Made by a program: the position numbers and the translations under genes | Shown: one piece after another, positions 42,942 through 52,400 of the stretch | How the letters are laid out: the number at the start of each line of letters is the position of its first letter | Numbering within the stretch: position 1 is the stretch's first letter | Assembly: GCF_013282805.1 (NCBI RefSeq) | Contig: NZ_CP054038.1 | Location: 1,302,001-1,366,000, forward strand | From: Microbacterium hominis | Lineage (GTDB): Bacteria > Actinomycetota > Actinomycetes > Actinomycetales > Microbacteriaceae | Direction of reading: 5' to 3' | DNA: 64,000 bases | The notes under the pieces: model-generated | The model's database searches: none | Told to the model about the DNA's origin: nothing | Seen by the model: the letters and a program-made list of their open reading frames with translations, nothing else

Positions 42942-44222
42942 CTATAACGGGGCAGGCTCCGTCGCGAGGAGGTCCTCCAGCAGCACGCCGATCAGAGCTT
43001 CTTCATGCACGACGATTCCGCGGGCGGCCATCGTGTCAGCCAGCGCCGCATCCCACGGGGTGAGACAGGCCGGACCGTCCAGCGGCTCCGTCTCGTTCAG
43101 GGATGCCAGCGCGTTAGCGTAGTCGGCGGCGCCCATCCGCCACATCTGCGCGCCGGCGCCGTGCAGGCGAGCCGCGATAGCTATCCCCGGCCAGTCAAAG
43201 TCGCCGTGGTACTTCACCGTGACACCCGCTGCCAGCAGATGCCGGATTACCCGCCAACCAGCAGCGGATGCCTGCCCGGAGAGGCAGACAAGCGTCGCCG
43301 GGGCCCTGGCATCCGCGGCGGCCTGCAGCACCTGCGGGTTCTCGCACGCGAACACGGTCGTGCCGGGTGCGGCCAGGGCGGCGTCGCCGGCGAGGTCCAG
43401 CTCCTGCAGAGTGAGGTGGGTCACTAGTCCCTGCCGGGCCCGCTCGTAAAGCATCACTGACCAGGGGTCCTCGCCCGGCGGGCGGAGCCCCCACGTCAGC
43501 GCGGTGCCCGAGACTGAGTCCGTAAGGATGCCGGCAAGGTTCCACAGCCGCCGTCGGTCCTCGCCGCTCTTCGGAGTCGGCTCGTCGAACCGGGCGGCGA
43601 CGGCGCGCAGCATCAGCTTGGATGCGCGGGACCCCTCGTCGAAACCGTGCGCAGAGCCGGTGAAGCGGAATGCGAACTCGCCCAGCAACCACGTCCGCTG
43701 CTCGTCGAGGACGAAGGCGTCGGAGGAGACGAGCTCGGCCCACCCCACCGCAAAGCGGGCGATGGCGCCGCCGGCACCCGCACCGGCGCGCGTGAGGATG
43801 CCTGACGAGCGGACGCTTCCGACGAACGCGTGCGCCTGCGCAGGTGAGAGACCGCCCACACCCACTGCGTCCTCGAGTTGACGGTAGATCTCGAAGACGG
43901 CATCCGCGCGATCCTGGCGGATCTTCTTTCGATCCACCAGCGGCGTCTCGCGCACCAGCTCGACGGTTGCCACCAGGCCCGCTCCGCCGTCGAGCGCCCG
44001 CAGCCGCTGGTCGAGCTCCGCCAGTTTCAGCGTGACCGCGCCCGCCTCGAGCGGCCGACCGAGCAGGCCTGACAGGTGCGCGGCACCGGCGGAATCGATC
44101 TGGATGTGCAGTGACCCGCCGACGGAGAGGCGGGTTCGTTCGAGCCGAGCCCCGATCGCGTCCCACATGGCGGTGAGCGACGAGTCACGCAGGTAGGTCA
44201 GCGCAGCCTTGGAGACTGTCAT
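42942..44222 (-). CDS. jetD: JetD, TOPRIM nuclease subunit of type II Wadjet
   Basis: 426 residues of the TIGR02679 type. The C-terminal TOPRIM domain has E294 in FACENPQVL and the D341-F-D343 pair in YHGDFDWPG; the N-terminal part is the arm domain. In Wadjet systems JetD cuts circular plasmid DNA once the SMC complex has extruded it. It is last of four genes, and its start lies 38 bases inside the end of jetC, a longer overlap than the others. Catalytic residues are intact. Confidence 0.92.
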   Translation of the reverse strand: MTVSKAALTYLRDSSLTAMWDAIGARLERTRLSVGGSLHIQIDSAGAAHLSGLLGRPLEAGAVTLKLAELDQRLRALDGGAGLVATVELVRETPLVDRKKIRQDRADAVFEIYRQLEDAVGVGGLSPAQAHAFVGSVRSSGILTRAGAGAGGAIARFAVGWAELVSSDAFVLDEQRTWLLGEFAFRFTGSAHGFDEGSRASKLMLRAVAARFDEPTPKSGEDRRRLWNLAGILTDSVSGTALTWGLRPPGEDPWSVMLYERARQGLVTHLTLQELDLAGDAALAAPGTTVFACENPQVLQAAADARAPATLVCLSGQASAAGWRVIRHLLAAGVTVKYHGDFDWPGIAIAARLHGAGAQMWRMGAADYANALASLNETEPLDGPACLTPWDAALADTMAARGIVVHEEALIGVLLEDLLATEPAPL

Positions 44223-47200
44223 GTCGGGTGAGCTGGATCCGCTTGTGGTGTCCGTCCCAGCGATAGTGCACCGCCGCGGCGGGGGCGTCCTCGCCGTGCG
44301 CGTGAATCTCGTACAGGTCCACGCCGGGCGCTTCCGGGTATGTCAGCCACAGGTCGAAGCCGGTCATCACGAAGTCGATGTCCCGCTCGACCATCACCTG
44401 GACCAGGTTGCGGCGGCCCTTGGGGTCGACCATCGCGAACGCATCGTCCATCAACAGCAGTCGCGGTGCGGTAGGCGGCAACGCGCTCATCTGGGCGTCA
44501 ATGGCGCAGGTCAGGGTCAGGTAGGACACGTAGCGGAGCTCACCTGATGACAGTTGCGCACCGCGGATGCCGCGCACCCGGTCAGGTTCGGGACCGAGGA
44601 TGAGCGCTTCCACGGTGAACCAGTTGCGGTAGTCGAACGCTTTCGACAGGGCGGCCTCGTAGCCGGCGCCGGGGTTGTCGGAGTACTCGTGTTCGACGAC
44701 GGTGCGAAGAAGCCCGGTCAGCTCGGCGGTCTGTTGCTCCGTGCGGATCGGGCCGGCAATGCTGACCAGTTCGCGGATGCGCACGAGGTCGGGGCCGAGG
44801 GCGTCGTTCGCGGTGATCCGCAGCTTCACCCCGATGCCGTTGGAGGTGCGGTACTGCGAGACCCGCTGCGAGGTGGCCTTGATGCTCTCCTGGGCCAGGA
44901 GGATCGCTTGACGTAGCTCCTCGCCGACCGAGTCCATGATGTACCGCTGGAACCGGTCGTGCTCCTCCTGTGCGAGTGCAGCCCGCCCGGTCACGTAACG
45001 TTCGCGCAGAGTCGCGGCGGTGTGCGCGAGCTCGTGGGCGCCTTCGGCGTCCACGAGTTGCACGACCAGCACGCCGGTGTCCTCATCGGTGTGGCGGATC
45101 ACCTCGAAATCGGAGGCGACATCGGCGATCAGCGTGTCCAGGGCGCGATGGACGCTGTCTACGTTCGTCCGTGGCTGGCCGGCGAGGAGCGCGCGCACCC
45201 ACTCGGCGGTCGCGGTGCTTGCCCGGGAGAAGTGGTCGTTGCCTGAGGCGGCGGAGAGCACTCCAGGCCGCTGGCACAGCGACCGGAGCTTCCCGAGCGC
45301 GTGGGCGGCTTCGTGCGCAGCGGCGTCGACGTTGGTCGAGGCGGTGGCGAGCTCGCTCTCCGCGTTGCCCTTGCTCTCGGCGAGGGCTGGCACCGCTTCG
45401 CGCCAGGCTTCGACGCGGTCCCACGCCTCGGAAAGCGCGGTCGAGGCCGTCGCGTGATCGGCGCGGATCGCGTCGGCGTCGGCGCCGACGGACTTGCGCA
45501 GCTGGTCGAGCTCGGCTGCGGCGGCCGACCACTCCCGCCACGCGGAGGAGGCTTTCGACTCCGCGGCGATGGCATCGGCATCCGCGGCCACGCGTCGCTC
45601 GGCCGCCTCATCGAAGCGGCGAGTCCCCTCCTGCAGCTCCTCGAGCGCGCGCCCGGCGTCGACGCAGGATCGGCCGGCGCTTTCGGCGGAGGCGTGCAGG
45701 TGCGTCAGGCCCTCGTTCTGCCAGGGAAGCCCGGCAAGGGCGCACAGGCTCCGGTGCGTCTGCATCCGCGCGTCCCAGGCCGCACGGGCCTCGAGGGCGG
45801 CTGTCTTTGCGACGAGCTGCTCACCCCGAATCAGATCCGCCTGCCGAGCCGATGCGGCGGCGTCCGCATCCGCCCTGCGGACGGGCTCGGAGGACGGGGC
45901 AGTGGACAGCACCTCGGCAATCTGCGACCGCTCCGTCTGGACGGCGTCAAGCTCTTCGGCGATCAGCTTTTGCTGGAGGTCGATGTCGGCGATGAGGTTC
46001 GCCAACTCCTCCAGACGCTGCTGCCGGGTGCGTTCCCGCGCGGAGTGGCCAATGAAGCGGGACTCGGCAGTGGCGGGCCTGCCGCGCAGCTGGCCGAGGC
46101 GGAACGAGCCGTCGCTGGCAATGTTCGTGGGGTGCAGGTCGTCGTCGAAGCCGATCCGTTCGAGGATCGCCGTGACATCGACTTCGCCGTCAGAGCGGAG
46201 AATGCGGTTGAGCGGTGATCCGGCGACCGGCCCCGCGGCGTCGACCAGCAGTTCTCCGTCGGCGGCGTGCACCCGGTCGCCGGCGATGACGGCGGTGAGC
46301 ACGCCGGCGGCGTCGAGTGCCGCCTCGACGCGGGCGCGCACCGCCTGGTCGACCTCGGGGTTGAAGTCCACCGCTCGCCAGAACGGCGTGCCCTCCTCGG
46401 CCGACACCCAGCGGGCGCGGTCCGGGGTGAGCTCGCGCCGATTGACAGTGAGGTCCGATTGCTCCTGACCCAGCGCGTCGGCGCGTGTCTGGAGCTCGTC
46501 GCGGCGGACGCTCACGGATGCGGCCCGCCGGTCCAGCAGCGTCCGGGCGGCCGTCGCCACAGTGTCAGGGAGCCGGTCCAGGTGCGTGAGGTCCGGGAAC
46601 GGCTCGAGGCCGCCGTCGAGGAACCCACCGATCGGGGAGGCGGTCCAGTCGAACGACCCGGCAATCTGCCGCACCCGCTCATCCCCAGTCCACGCGACCC
46701 ACTGCTCGGCGAGTGCCTCGTGGGCGTCGGCGGCCGCCTCGCGAGCCGCCTCGACCTGGGCGAGGGCTTCGATACCGCGCCGAGCAGTTGCGTCGGCTGC
46801 CGCCTCGAGGGATCGGATGCCGACATCGTCCCGCTCCAGCTGCGCGGCGTCGCCGCGACGAGCGGCTGCGGCGTCCCTCTTGACCGCGGCGCCGTCGCGG
46901 ATCCCGGTCAGTTGGGTCAGCACCTGTTCGAGATCGGTGGGCGCGACCGTGGGCGTGACAACGGGCGTCACCTGCTCCTCGACCTCATCGGCGTCGACCG
47001 ACAGGCGCAGATGGCGCGTCTGGGGGGCGGCTTGGAGGGTCGAGGCGCGTACGTCGGGGACGTCGGTGGCGAGCCCCGCGTCCGCGGCCGTCGACCGCAG
47101 TCGCTCGATCGCGGACGAGGCCGACTGTGCGCGGGAAAGCACGTCCTCCGCGGCGCGGTTTGCGAGTGCGGTGGTTTGATCGAGCATCCGTCGTGCGCCG

Positions 47201-48312
47201 GACGCGGCCGTGAGGGAGTTGTCGGCCGCGGAGGCCAGGGCAGTCACGGTTGCCGTCCGGTCGTTCAGCGCGAGGTGATCCTTGTACGCCGAGGACCGCT
47301 CGATCGCGGACAGGCGGGCCTGCGCATCAGCGGCCGCGTTCTTCGCTGCCGCCTCCTCCTGGCGGGCCTCGGCGAGTTTGGCAAGCGATTCGTCGAGTGC
47401 GGTCTGAGCGACTCGCTGGTCTTCGCGGGCCCGCCCTTCGGCGAGGTCGGCGGCTTCGGCGGTCTTCGCGACCGCATCCAGAGCGGCCGCGGTGTAGCCG
47501 GCGTACACCTCCAGCGCGGCGTCTATCTGCGTCACCTGGCGCTCGAGTCGATGCTGCTCGTCGCGAATATCCGCCAGCCCGTCCAGGTGGGTGCCCGCCT
47601 GGGTGAGCACCTCGTCGGAGAGGGGTGGCAACGACTCGGAGAGTAGTTGGGTGAGTTCTCCGCCGTTGATCCTCACGCCGATATCGGGGGCGCGGAGCTT
47701 GTATAGCAGGTCGAGATAGGCCCGGTATCGCTCGATACCTCGCTCGTCGGTGATCCCGTAGAGCTCCTGGGCGACGCGTTCTCGGTGGGTGGTGCCCGAG
47801 TTGGTGATCCGGTGCGACCCAACCTGCTCGGTGAGCTTCTCCTTGGCGAGCGGCCGGTTCCCGTCTTCGACGAGGATCAGGTCGATCCCCACCCGCAGCG
47901 GGGTAATGAAGTACTCCACGGTGGAGGTGCGGGAAGCGGTGGAGTACTTGAAGCAGGCGCCGATCGTGAGATGCGTGCCGCCGGCCAGCGCGCACTCGAC
48001 CCACACGTAGCCGACGCGGTTGGTGGCGGAGCCGATCATCTTGCGCATAAGCGACTCGACGGTCACGATGCCGCTCGTGCTCGAGCCCATCCGGCGGCGA
48101 TCGCCGGATAGGAGGAACGGCAGCAGCATGTCCATGCCGCGGGACTTGCCTGACCCGTTGGTACCGAGCAGGCAGAATCGCCCGTCGGGGAAGTCGAAGG
48201 TGGTGCTCGCGTAGCGGTGGATGTTCACGATGCCAGCCCGCACGAAACGTGCCCGGTCGGCGAACTCCGTGGTCGGGGCCGGTGCGATGCGCGTGACGGT
48301 GGCGATACTCAT
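44185..48312 (-). CDS. jetC: JetC, SMC-like ATPase of type II Wadjet
   Basis: 1375 residues (TIGR02680 type). Walker A GTNGSGKS (50-57) is near the N-terminus; two long coiled-coil stretches full of alanine and glutamate flank a central hinge; the signature SSGELRYVSY and the Walker B region LLLMDDAFAMVD (D1289, D1290) lie near the C-terminus. It is the DNA-loop-extruding motor that detects small circular DNA. The second Walker B acidic residue is Asp rather than the usual SMC Glu, which I believe is normal for this subgroup. It overlaps jetB by four bases. Confidence 0.94.
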   Translation of the reverse strand: MSIATVTRIAPAPTTEFADRARFVRAGIVNIHRYASTTFDFPDGRFCLLGTNGSGKSRGMDMLLPFLLSGDRRRMGSSTSGIVTVESLMRKMIGSATNRVGYVWVECALAGGTHLTIGACFKYSTASRTSTVEYFITPLRVGIDLILVEDGNRPLAKEKLTEQVGSHRITNSGTTHRERVAQELYGITDERGIERYRAYLDLLYKLRAPDIGVRINGGELTQLLSESLPPLSDEVLTQAGTHLDGLADIRDEQHRLERQVTQIDAALEVYAGYTAAALDAVAKTAEAADLAEGRAREDQRVAQTALDESLAKLAEARQEEAAAKNAAADAQARLSAIERSSAYKDHLALNDRTATVTALASAADNSLTAASGARRMLDQTTALANRAAEDVLSRAQSASSAIERLRSTAADAGLATDVPDVRASTLQAAPQTRHLRLSVDADEVEEQVTPVVTPTVAPTDLEQVLTQLTGIRDGAAVKRDAAAARRGDAAQLERDDVGIRSLEAAADATARRGIEALAQVEAAREAAADAHEALAEQWVAWTGDERVRQIAGSFDWTASPIGGFLDGGLEPFPDLTHLDRLPDTVATAARTLLDRRAASVSVRRDELQTRADALGQEQSDLTVNRRELTPDRARWVSAEEGTPFWRAVDFNPEVDQAVRARVEAALDAAGVLTAVIAGDRVHAADGELLVDAAGPVAGSPLNRILRSDGEVDVTAILERIGFDDDLHPTNIASDGSFRLGQLRGRPATAESRFIGHSARERTRQQRLEELANLIADIDLQQKLIAEELDAVQTERSQIAEVLSTAPSSEPVRRADADAAASARQADLIRGEQLVAKTAALEARAAWDARMQTHRSLCALAGLPWQNEGLTHLHASAESAGRSCVDAGRALEELQEGTRRFDEAAERRVAADADAIAAESKASSAWREWSAAAAELDQLRKSVGADADAIRADHATASTALSEAWDRVEAWREAVPALAESKGNAESELATASTNVDAAAHEAAHALGKLRSLCQRPGVLSAASGNDHFSRASTATAEWVRALLAGQPRTNVDSVHRALDTLIADVASDFEVIRHTDEDTGVLVVQLVDAEGAHELAHTAATLRERYVTGRAALAQEEHDRFQRYIMDSVGEELRQAILLAQESIKATSQRVSQYRTSNGIGVKLRITANDALGPDLVRIRELVSIAGPIRTEQQTAELTGLLRTVVEHEYSDNPGAGYEAALSKAFDYRNWFTVEALILGPEPDRVRGIRGAQLSSGELRYVSYLTLTCAIDAQMSALPPTAPRLLLMDDAFAMVDPKGRRNLVQVMVERDIDFVMTGFDLWLTYPEAPGVDLYEIHAHGEDAPAAAVHYRWDGHHKRIQLTRHDSLQGCADLPA

Positions 48313-49481
48313 TGCTGTCCGGTTTCGTCGAAGAGGGTCGTCTGTGTGGTCTGCAGGTTCTCGGCGACGCGGGATCGGGAACGGCTGACGTCGGCACGGT
48401 AGCGGGCCGTGGCAGGGCTGATCTGGATGACCCCTTCAGCTTCGCGGGTCAGTGCGAAGCCTTCGAGGTAGCCGAGCACCAGGCCCAGCGTGCGCCTAGC
48501 GGCGTCCGGGGCATCCGGCTCGAATGCCGCCTTCCACATGCCGGAGTTCTCGGTGAGGAGTCCCGCGATGACCGACTGCGCCTGGTCAATGGTGAGGACG
48601 AGCCGCCCGTCTTCGTCGGCTTTCCCACCCGCCGCCGCTTCGGTCAGGAACAGCAGCGCCGCCTGGCGCAGCGTGCCCTCGCCGGGGAACGGGTCGTCGC
48701 TGACCTCACTGGTTTCTCCCCAGGCAAGTGCTCCCTCGCGGCGCACTTCTAGGTGCAGCCCGAACATCTCAAGCGCCGCCTCGAGCTTGGCGCGGTCCTG
48801 ACGTAGCACCGTCTGCTCGTCGTCGGAAAGTTCCGCGCGCAGCACGACCGGGTTCTCGACGAGCTTTCGCGCCAGCGACTTCAGCGGGGGGACCCGCGGA
48901 CCGTCGTGGTCGCGAACCGAGTTGGAGAGGAGGTTCGGGAGTCGGTTGCGATCTACGGTCAGCAGCGCCTCCTGGCGGGTATCGGCCGACCAAGCGGCGA
49001 CGGTTCCTTCGGTCTCGGCGATGACGCCCCAGTCGATGAGGGCGTTCATCGCGGTGACGAAGTCGCGGCGGTCGGTTAGCGTTTCAGAGAAGGCGATGCC
49101 GGCTTCCGCGGCGTCGGCGCGCACCTGGGTGGACAGGTGGGAGATCAGCAGCTGATCGCCCACACCCGGTGCTTGCAGGGCTGCGGAGATCAGGCAGATG
49201 TCTCGGAAGACGCGGGGGTTCGTGACGGCGCCGTTCTTGGTCGTGTGTAGCGGTGGCCGTGGCGGAGAGCCCTCGGGCAGCGGGGCCTTTAGCAGTCGGG
49301 CGTATCCGGGTTCGATCAGGAGCCGGTACCCGAGGTGGAGGGCGAAGCGGGAGCGGAGCTCGGCGCCGTGCCGGCGAACGAGGGCGAACGTGTCCTTGTG
49401 GTGCGCGGCATCCACGAACGGCGCGCGCTGCAGCGCCCGCGCTGCAGCGATGAGCTCGGGTTCGACGGCTTCCTCGATCAC
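48309..49481 (-). CDS. jetB: JetB, KITE-like subunit of type II Wadjet
   Basis: 390 residues (TIGR02678 type). It is mostly helical, with winged-helix-like stretches such as RRDFVTAMNALIDWGVIAETEG near residue 160. KITE subunits dimerise and bridge the JetC heads with the JetA kleisin. It overlaps jetA upstream and jetC downstream by four bases each, so the stoichiometry is set by coupled translation. No truncation is seen. Confidence 0.9.
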   Translation of the reverse strand: MIEEAVEPELIAAARALQRAPFVDAAHHKDTFALVRRHGAELRSRFALHLGYRLLIEPGYARLLKAPLPEGSPPRPPLHTTKNGAVTNPRVFRDICLISAALQAPGVGDQLLISHLSTQVRADAAEAGIAFSETLTDRRDFVTAMNALIDWGVIAETEGTVAAWSADTRQEALLTVDRNRLPNLLSNSVRDHDGPRVPPLKSLARKLVENPVVLRAELSDDEQTVLRQDRAKLEAALEMFGLHLEVRREGALAWGETSEVSDDPFPGEGTLRQAALLFLTEAAAGGKADEDGRLVLTIDQAQSVIAGLLTENSGMWKAAFEPDAPDAARRTLGLVLGYLEGFALTREAEGVIQISPATARYRADVSRSRSRVAENLQTTQTTLFDETGQQ

Positions 49482-51025
49482 GCGGTCTCCTCCGTGTCCT
49501 CGGTCAGGGTGAGGTCAGATCCCAGGGGCGTGACGACGAACCGGAACCCCTCGACGACGAGGGAGCCGCCCTCGAAGACGATGCGGCTCTCCCCGTCGAT
49601 GCGCTCTCGGCGCATACTGAACCCCGCTTGGATGAAGTCGAACGGCTCGGCGTCCTCGGAGCCGGACGCCATCTGGGTGAGCGCACCGATCAGCAGCGAC
49701 TCAGCGGCAGGACCCAACTTCACGTCGTCGAGGGTGCCGACGGCAATGAGCTCGGTGGCTGCGATGCGCTGCTGGCGCTCGTTCTCTTCGGCTTCCTGGA
49801 CGGCGAGCTGGTCGTACATGGTGGTATCGGGAATGGGACTCGTCCGTCCCCGCGCGGACCGGTCGCCGCGTTCACGGAGGCTCACCGCGACGGGCACAGC
49901 AGGGGCGTTCCACCACGAGGTCGACGCAATCGGCTGAGCCATCTCCGGGTCGCCGTAGAGCAGGTGCCGCCAGCTGTAAACCCCGAAGGTGTTGGCGAAC
50001 AGGCGGCGCGCGTCGGCGGGCTCGGCCGCATCGAACTGCACGGCCAGGCGGAGCAGGTCGCTGCGACGTGAGACGCCAGAGCCGGCGTTGGAGATAATGC
50101 GGCGGGCGTTGACGATGAGCTGGTTCAGTGCCTGGTCGGTGGCACTGCGCAGCGAGGCGGGGCCGGAGCTGTCGGCGTTGCCGTCGTACCAGCGGGTCAG
50201 GTCCTCCCACTCCTTCCGCGTGCGCCCGGGCGTGCGCTCGGTGTTCTGGTCGGTGAGGGTCTGCCAGGCCTGCAGCTTGACGATGAGTGCGTCCAGGTGC
50301 GGGTCGAGCTCGCGGAGGGTGCGGTGGATCGTCGGCCAGTTGCGCCGCACGTCGGCGCCGATGATGTCAACGTAGCCGATGAGGATCGTCTTGAGGTCCA
50401 TGTAGTCGTCGCCGACCAGGTCGAATCGGGTGAGGACTGTGTTGAGGTAGCCGTAGAAGTCCCGCAGAGAGTCATGGAAGACGCGGTGGTTGCTGAACAC
50501 GCTCGTCACACGCGCGGCGACCTCGTTGGTCTCCGGATCTCCGTCGTCGCGAAGAGACGTTGCCAGAGCGCTCAGCTGCTCTGCGATCACTCCCAGCAGC
50601 TCGCGCGCGACTTCTCGTGCCCCGTCGGCGGCGGCGAGGACCTCGTCGGATTCGCGGGCGACTCGTGACCCGAGTTTGGAGACCTGGTAGCGGCCGCGGG
50701 CGCGCAGCAGATCGGCGATCGTCGTGACCCGCTGGTTGCGCACACCGGGGACGACGTTTCCCCACTGCACCAGCTGGGCAAGCCGTGCCTCCACTACCTG
50801 CTCGTCGACGTCGTATTCGCGTTGGAGCGAATCGGTGATCTCCGCGGCAGACATCTCCCGGGCCAGCATCTCACCGTTGAGGATGCGCATGATGGAGATG
50901 TACTGCGGGGCGTGCTCGGCGGTGAGGTAGGCGAACAGCCGGCGCCGAGGTTCGGTCGGGTCGGCGGTGGGCTCAGCCACGGCTGCCGGCCGCAAGAGGA
51001 CCGACGAGTCGGGCCTGGAAGGCAT
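49478..51025 (-). CDS. jetA: JetA, kleisin-like subunit of type II Wadjet
   Basis: 515 residues (TIGR02677 type) from the ATG at 51025. The N-terminal half is winged-helix-like (RRLFAYLTAEHAPQYISIM, then EITDSLQREYDVDEQVVEAR), the middle helical, and the end a strand-rich winged helix. It closes the SMC ring with JetB and JetC. The frame is open to 51223, but the extra codons are low-complexity basic sequence and are rejected. There is no Shine-Dalgarno before 51025. Two near-identical 15-base repeats lie 35 and 65 bases upstream and may be operators. Confidence 0.9.
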   Translation of the reverse strand: MPSRPDSSVLLRPAAVAEPTADPTEPRRRLFAYLTAEHAPQYISIMRILNGEMLAREMSAAEITDSLQREYDVDEQVVEARLAQLVQWGNVVPGVRNQRVTTIADLLRARGRYQVSKLGSRVARESDEVLAAADGAREVARELLGVIAEQLSALATSLRDDGDPETNEVAARVTSVFSNHRVFHDSLRDFYGYLNTVLTRFDLVGDDYMDLKTILIGYVDIIGADVRRNWPTIHRTLRELDPHLDALIVKLQAWQTLTDQNTERTPGRTRKEWEDLTRWYDGNADSSGPASLRSATDQALNQLIVNARRIISNAGSGVSRRSDLLRLAVQFDAAEPADARRLFANTFGVYSWRHLLYGDPEMAQPIASTSWWNAPAVPVAVSLRERGDRSARGRTSPIPDTTMYDQLAVQEAEENERQQRIAATELIAVGTLDDVKLGPAAESLLIGALTQMASGSEDAEPFDFIQAGFSMRRERIDGESRIVFEGGSLVVEGFRFVVTPLGSDLTLTEDTEETA

Positions 51026-51059
51026 CGGGGAACATGGCTTGCAGACTACGACGCGCCTC

Positions 51060-51104
51060 CGACATTGAGCGTCGGAAGGATCCATCTCGCGACATAGAGC
51101 GTCG
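51060..51104. promoter_or_regulatory. Paired direct repeats upstream of Wadjet
   Basis: CGACATTGAGCGTCG (51060) and CGACATAGAGCGTCG (51090) differ by one base and start 30 bases apart, about three helical turns. Each has CGAC/GTCG ends. They sit where the jetA promoter should be. Confidence 0.5.
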
Positions 51105-51345
51105 TCCGCGTGGTTGCCCCGCCCCCAGCCGTGTCCGATTTCGGTCTCGCGCGATCTCCGAGGACGCTCTGCTCTCGTCTGCAGATCGTGAGACCAATCA
51201 TCCAAGCGGGATGGAACCATCACGAAGGTGTGTGCACGCGCCCACCACGATGGTCGTCGCCAAGATCATCGTCCCGGTCGCCATGAGACGGTCGGGACTG
51301 AGAGGTGCATGGTCCCTGCGCTCGGGCGACTCACTGCACGCGGCC

Positions 51346-51378
51346 GTTCCTCATACGGGCATTGCCCGTATGAGGAAC
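51346..51378. repeat. Perfect 33-base palindrome
   Basis: GTTCCTCATACGGGCA and its exact complement are separated by one T. Its inner part TGCCCGTAT recurs at 53430 and 54224. It could be a strong cruciform, a site for a dimeric protein or the joined ends of an element. Confidence 0.75.
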
Positions 51379-51649
51379 CTCAATCGCACGGCTCGCGGCC
51401 CGCACGCCTCGTTCCTGCTTCGCGCACCGCCCGCATAGTGATCGTGGTCCCAGCTCTGAGCCAGCACGCTCGGATGGCGCGATCCCCTCAGACAGCCATC
51501 CGCAAGGCGGCGCTGTCGTTTTGCCCGACAAGCGGCGCCGATCGGCTCACCTCGCCGATCTCGCCCAAGTATTGCGTCGGCAATTTTCTACCCAAAAACC
51601 GGAACAAAAGCGCAATTGATAATGTGCGTCGTCGGCATGGCGGGCTCAT

Positions 51650-51678
51650 TTGCGCCCTCGACGCCCCCCGTGTATGGT
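51650..51678 (+). promoter_or_regulatory. Promoter of the three-gene operon
   Basis: TTGCGC and TATGGT are spaced by exactly 17 bases, and TATGGT ends six bases before the ATG at 51685. This predicts a leaderless message. Confidence 0.6.
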
Positions 51679-51684
51679 CACTCC

Positions 51685-51987
51685 ATGGCTGTCACTATTC
51701 GCATTCAATGCCACGAGTCGCCCCCTCTTGCCCACGTCATGGAAACCGACTCATTCGCATTTCTCCCCGGTAGATCCACAAATCTCGAATCAACAACGAT
51801 AACAATAGTCACATCGATCTTTCGATCGATCATCGAATTAATACTCGGGCGAAAGGATGCTCGTATGGCGCTCTACAGCGAAGTCAATATCAGTAGTACT
51901 TTGGAATTCAGTGCTGCTGCGACTGCGGGTCAACGGTGTTATCCGACTACGACGGCGCGCGCGCAACGATATGGAGAAACGCGATGA
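51685..51987 (+). CDS. Small protein, first gene of a three-gene operon
   Basis: 100 residues, not recognised. Codons are unusually AT-rich (runs such as aca acg ata aca ata) compared with every neighbour, which suggests recent transfer. A hydrophobic stretch (TITIVTSIFRSIIELIL) in the middle could be a helix that packs on a partner or membrane. The promoter geometry and the four-base overlap (ATGA) with the PemK/MazF-like gene argue that it is real. By position it would be an antitoxin-like partner, but it shows no ribbon-helix-helix or other antitoxin motif that I can identify. Confidence 0.5.
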   Translation: MAVTIRIQCHESPPLAHVMETDSFAFLPGRSTNLESTTITIVTSIFRSIIELILGRKDARMALYSEVNISSTLEFSAAATAGQRCYPTTTARAQRYGETR

Positions 51988-52400
51988 GCAATGAAGGATC
52001 TGCGCATGACTACCTTCACTGCTACGACGACGGCACGTTCCACGCTGGCGACATCGCTATCGCCGGCGTCCGGAACCCACTCGAGAACTCTGACACGAAA
52101 GGCAAGAATCGCCCGTTCGTCCTCGTCCGCCGCGCCAACGGCCACTGGCGTGGCATGGGACTAACGACGAACTCGCACTACGCCAGCGGCGAGCCGCGGG
52201 TGGCTGTTCCCAACCCGACCGCAGTCGGACTTCGAGGTCGCGGCTTCCTGTGGGGCGATCGTCTCACCAGCGTCTGCGTTCTTGATATCGGCCAGATCAT
52301 CGGTCGAGTTGACCTTCCACTCGCCACTGCCGTCGTCACCCTCGCTGGGCTGGGCTGCGAGGATGGCGCCACGCTTCGTCGAGCAGCGGCGGGCCTGTGA
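51984..52400 (+). CDS. PemK/MazF-like protein
   Basis: 138 residues. The layout is that of PemK/MazF toxins: GDIAIAGVRN strand, KGKNRPFVLVRR (the GKxRP motif), a middle with NPTAVGLRGRGFL, and a C-terminal GQIIGRVDLPL. In that family the proteins are mRNA endonucleases. GGAG lies about 8 bases before the ATG. It overlaps the genes on both sides by four bases, so it appears to be the middle member of a unit with a small protein and a nuclease-like protein, unlike the usual two-gene toxin-antitoxin form. The fold assignment is moderate. Confidence 0.62.
   Translation: MSNEGSAHDYLHCYDDGTFHAGDIAIAGVRNPLENSDTKGKNRPFVLVRRANGHWRGMGLTTNSHYASGEPRVAVPNPTAVGLRGRGFLWGDRLTSVCVLDIGQIIGRVDLPLATAVVTLAGLGCEDGATLRRAAAGL

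Larger units (their letters stand above)
51026..51684. other. Wadjet upstream gap, becoming AT-rich
   Basis: No gene is seen on either strand in these 659 bases. It holds the repeat pair at 51060, a 33-base palindrome at 51346 and, from about 51560, DNA visibly poorer in G and C than the rest of the window, which continues into the next small gene. Confidence 0.6.

Noticed and set aside
44185..48312. Asp instead of Glu after the Walker B aspartate of JetC as a sign of inactivity
   Set aside because: As far as I recall this D-D form is usual in the TIGR02680 group, and all other motifs are intact.
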